DNA of 42,531 bases. Source: Candidatus Tumulicola scandinaviensis. Its GTDB lineage: Bacteria > Vulcanimicrobiota > Vulcanimicrobiia > Vulcanimicrobiales > Vulcanimicrobiaceae. Both the position numbers and the translations under genes were made by a program. The notes beneath the pieces are model-generated. The model was not told the DNA's origin, made no database searches, and saw only the letters and a program-made list of their open reading frames with translations. Every line of letters begins with the position of its first letter. The stretch's first letter is position 1. This document shows positions 41,193-42,531 of the stretch, one piece after another. Location: positions 22,991 through 65,521 of the forward strand of contig PLLA01000047.1 of NCBI GenBank assembly GCA_003140835.1, in the 5' to 3' direction.

Positions 41193-42531
41193 CGGCCGCA
41201 GTCATGAGATCGGCTCGTGCCGATTTCGACGCTCTCCCAGACGAAATCAAGGCGATGCGGCGCTGGGTGCTCTGGGATGCCGTCGAACGCGAGGGCAGAA
41301 TCACCAAGAAACCACGCCAGTCAACGGCCGACCCGAATTCGTGGTTGAGCTTCGATCACGCGTATGGTGCGTGGCTCCTCGAGGGCGCGACCGGAATCGG
41401 TTTCGTGATCGGCAACGGCGTCATTGGCATCGACATCGACGGCTGCCTCAACGCCACCGGTAAGCTCCACGAAGTCGCCCACGACGCGCTCAAGCTAAAT
41501 AGCTATGCCGAGACGTCGCCGAGCGGGCGCGGGATCCATATCTTGATGTACGGCACGATCGAGCGATCGCGCAAGGTGGGCAAGCGGGGCGATCGGCCAG
41601 GCATCGAGATCTACGACGGACGGGAAGGTTCTGCGAGGTTCTTTGCGTGCACCGGCCGGCGTCTTAGCCGATCGACGAGCTTGGAGCGGGGCGAAGGCGC
41701 TCAACGCGCGCTCGACGATTTCGTTGCGACGTGGCTACCGATCGAGCCGTCGAGACCAGCTTTACAGGTCGTTCCTGCGGCAACAGCGATCGTCCCACCC
41801 GATAGCAACCGCCTGAACGACGACGCCGTGCTCGACGCGATGTTCGGCGCCAAGGACGGCGCCAAGTGGAAAGCCGTCTTCAACGGCGACATTTCACAAT
41901 ATGCGTCGCGCTCCGAAGCCGACCTGGGCTTGTGCCGCAAGCTGAGATTCTATTGTCAAGCCGATGCAGCGCAGGTCGACGGGCTGTTCCGACGGTCTCG
42001 GCTGATGCGGACGAAGTGGGACGAACGCCACGGCGTTTCAACTTACGGACAGCTCACGATCAAAAAGGCGCTGGCCGCGGGTGGCCACGTTTGGACTCCT
42101 CGCGCTCAAGAAGTGCCGACTGGTCAGAGCGACTGGGTGCGCGAGGCCAGGGCGCACTTTCCAGCTTGGTGGGTGGTCCGATTACAAGGCTGCGGTGAAC
42201 TGGCGTGTCGCGTCCTAGCGACCATAGCGAGCTTCACGAATGCGAAGACGGGTGAAGCGTTTCCATCGATCGAGACCATCGCCAGACGCTGCAATGTCTC
42301 GCCTCGACGCGTCAAGGCCGCCATCGCCACTCTGAGGGACGCTGGACTTATAACGAGCGAGGTACGCGCCCGTCAGTCGAGCCTTTACCGGGTAGCAAGA
42401 AGGGTGCCGGAAGTCATCACCCCTTATGCTGTCGCCGATAAAGCATCAAGGGTGACGGATCTTGAGCAAGATGGGTGCCCCCACCACGGTACGGTAACTG
42501 ACAAGGAACTAATTATAAACACAGGGGGAGA
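41189..42531 (+). CDS. Primase-polymerase/winged-helix replication protein (3' end outside window)
   Basis: The frame is open from the ATG at 41189 (GGGGA about 8 bases upstream) to the window end: 447 codons without a stop. Residues 10-175 resemble an archaeo-eukaryotic primase (bifunctional prim/pol) domain: RRWVLWDAVEREGRITKKP, then GIDIDGC with the metal pair Asp82/Asp84, then SGRGIH with His117 and EIYDGREGSARFFACTG. Residues 200-300 (NDDAVLDAMFGAKDG, LFRRSRLMRTKWDERHG) match the NrS-1 polymerase-like HBD region that normally precedes a helicase. No helicase follows; instead residues 330-395 form a winged helix (GEAFPSIETIARRC, SPRRVKAAIATLRDAGLITSE) like HTH_36 initiators. Probably the element's replication initiator. 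The sequence after about 400 is Lys-rich and unassigned. Confidence 0.85.
   Translation, partial: MTAAVMRSARADFDALPDEIKAMRRWVLWDAVEREGRITKKPRQSTADPNSWLSFDHAYGAWLLEGATGIGFVIGNGVIGIDIDGCLNATGKLHEVAHDALKLNSYAETSPSGRGIHILMYGTIERSRKVGKRGDRPGIEIYDGREGSARFFACTGRRLSRSTSLERGEGAQRALDDFVATWLPIEPSRPALQVVPAATAIVPPDSNRLNDDAVLDAMFGAKDGAKWKAVFNGDISQYASRSEADLGLCRKLRFYCQADAAQVDGLFRRSRLMRTKWDERHGVSTYGQLTIKKALAAGGHVWTPRAQEVPTGQSDWVREARAHFPAWWVVRLQGCGELACRVLATIASFTNAKTGEAFPSIETIARRCNVSPRRVKAAIATLRDAGLITSEVRARQSSLYRVARRVPEVITPYAVADKASRVTDLEQDGCPHHGTVTDKELIINTGG

Larger units (their letters stand above)
36685..42531. mobile_element. Left part of an integrative element inserted at tRNA-Val
   Basis: Everything right of the tRNA-Val 3' end looks like one acquired unit. 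A tyrosine recombinase is adjacent to the tRNA, followed by a repressor-like gene. A nested palindrome leads into a rightward operon of two HTH proteins, a large unknown protein and a replication initiator/primase. Coding density is high, with ATGA overlaps, and the base composition looks somewhat less GC-rich than the left side (by eye, not counted). No capsid, portal, terminase or conjugation genes are visible, so prophage, satellite or plasmid-like integrative element cannot be decided. The right end is outside the window; a repeat of the tRNA 3' segment would mark it. Confidence 0.85.

Noticed and set aside
41104-41463. A 119-codon open frame at the start of the replication gene
   Set aside because: It overlaps the primase domain in another frame and has no family pattern; the primase frame stays open to the window end.
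1-42531. CRISPR arrays, insertion sequences, rRNA genes
   Set aside because: No regularly spaced repeats, no transposase ORF and no rRNA-like sequence were seen on either strand.
36685-42531. Calling the element a complete prophage
   Set aside because: No capsid, terminase, portal, tail or lysis gene is visible; only integration, control and replication functions are present in the window.

Overview
The window is GC-rich, densely coded bacterial DNA. It uses many GTG and TTG starts, and has many lipoprotein and Sec/Tat signal peptides, so a diderm envelope is likely. The mix of genes (repeated lipoprotein phosphoesterases, Kelch and BNR propellers, a class III cyclase fused to a STAND-type ATPase with TPR-like repeats, a type III polyketide synthase) recalls poorly cultivated soil lineages such as Candidatus Eremiobacterota (WPS-2/Vulcanimicrobiota) or Acidobacteriota. 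That placement is a guess from gene style; no marker gene here proves it.

Region 1 (1 to about 36600) is chromosomal and dominated by exported proteins. It opens with the 3' part of a TPR-like protein, a carboxymuconolactone decarboxylase-like protein and an NHL-type lipoprotein. Two tandem phosphoesterase lipoproteins follow (A and B). A minus-strand operon encodes a cytochrome c, a Tat-exported multicopper oxidase and a DUF5069 protein. Next come a 1032-residue BNR/sortilin-like propeller, a DUF2277 protein, two tandem galactose-oxidase-like Kelch lipoproteins, a TAP-like hydrolase and a secreted cupin. A multi-pass membrane protein is translationally coupled to a GT39-like glycosyltransferase. 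Phosphoesterase C is followed by a second DUF5069 gene, then a second cupin sits opposite a large cyclase/ATPase/TPR regulator. A type III PKS plus sulfotransferase pair comes next, then the coupled phosphoesterases E and D. The region ends with housekeeping-type genes: PhzF-like isomerase, threonylcarbamoyl-AMP synthase, an S41 protease and tRNA-Val(UAC).

Region 2 (about 36685 to the right edge) is the left part of an integrative element inserted at the 3' end of the tRNA-Val gene. On the minus strand are a tyrosine recombinase and a probable repressor. A nested palindrome separates them from a rightward early operon: an excisionase-like HTH protein, a 606-residue protein of unknown family with two cysteine clusters, a small XRE regulator, a 21-codon leader ORF and a replication protein that runs off the window. 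That last protein combines an archaeo-eukaryotic primase-like domain, an NrS-1-like middle domain and a winged helix, with no helicase domain in the visible part. The far end of the element is outside the window.

The genes of region 1 suggest a cell that invests in envelope-anchored hydrolases, probably for phosphate-ester scavenging, and in extracytoplasmic redox proteins. The most novel material is the element's replication/control operon, the PKS/sulfotransferase pair and the recurrent DUF5069 neighbourhood. No gene-free stretch exceeds 300 bases. I saw no CRISPR array, transposase or rRNA gene.
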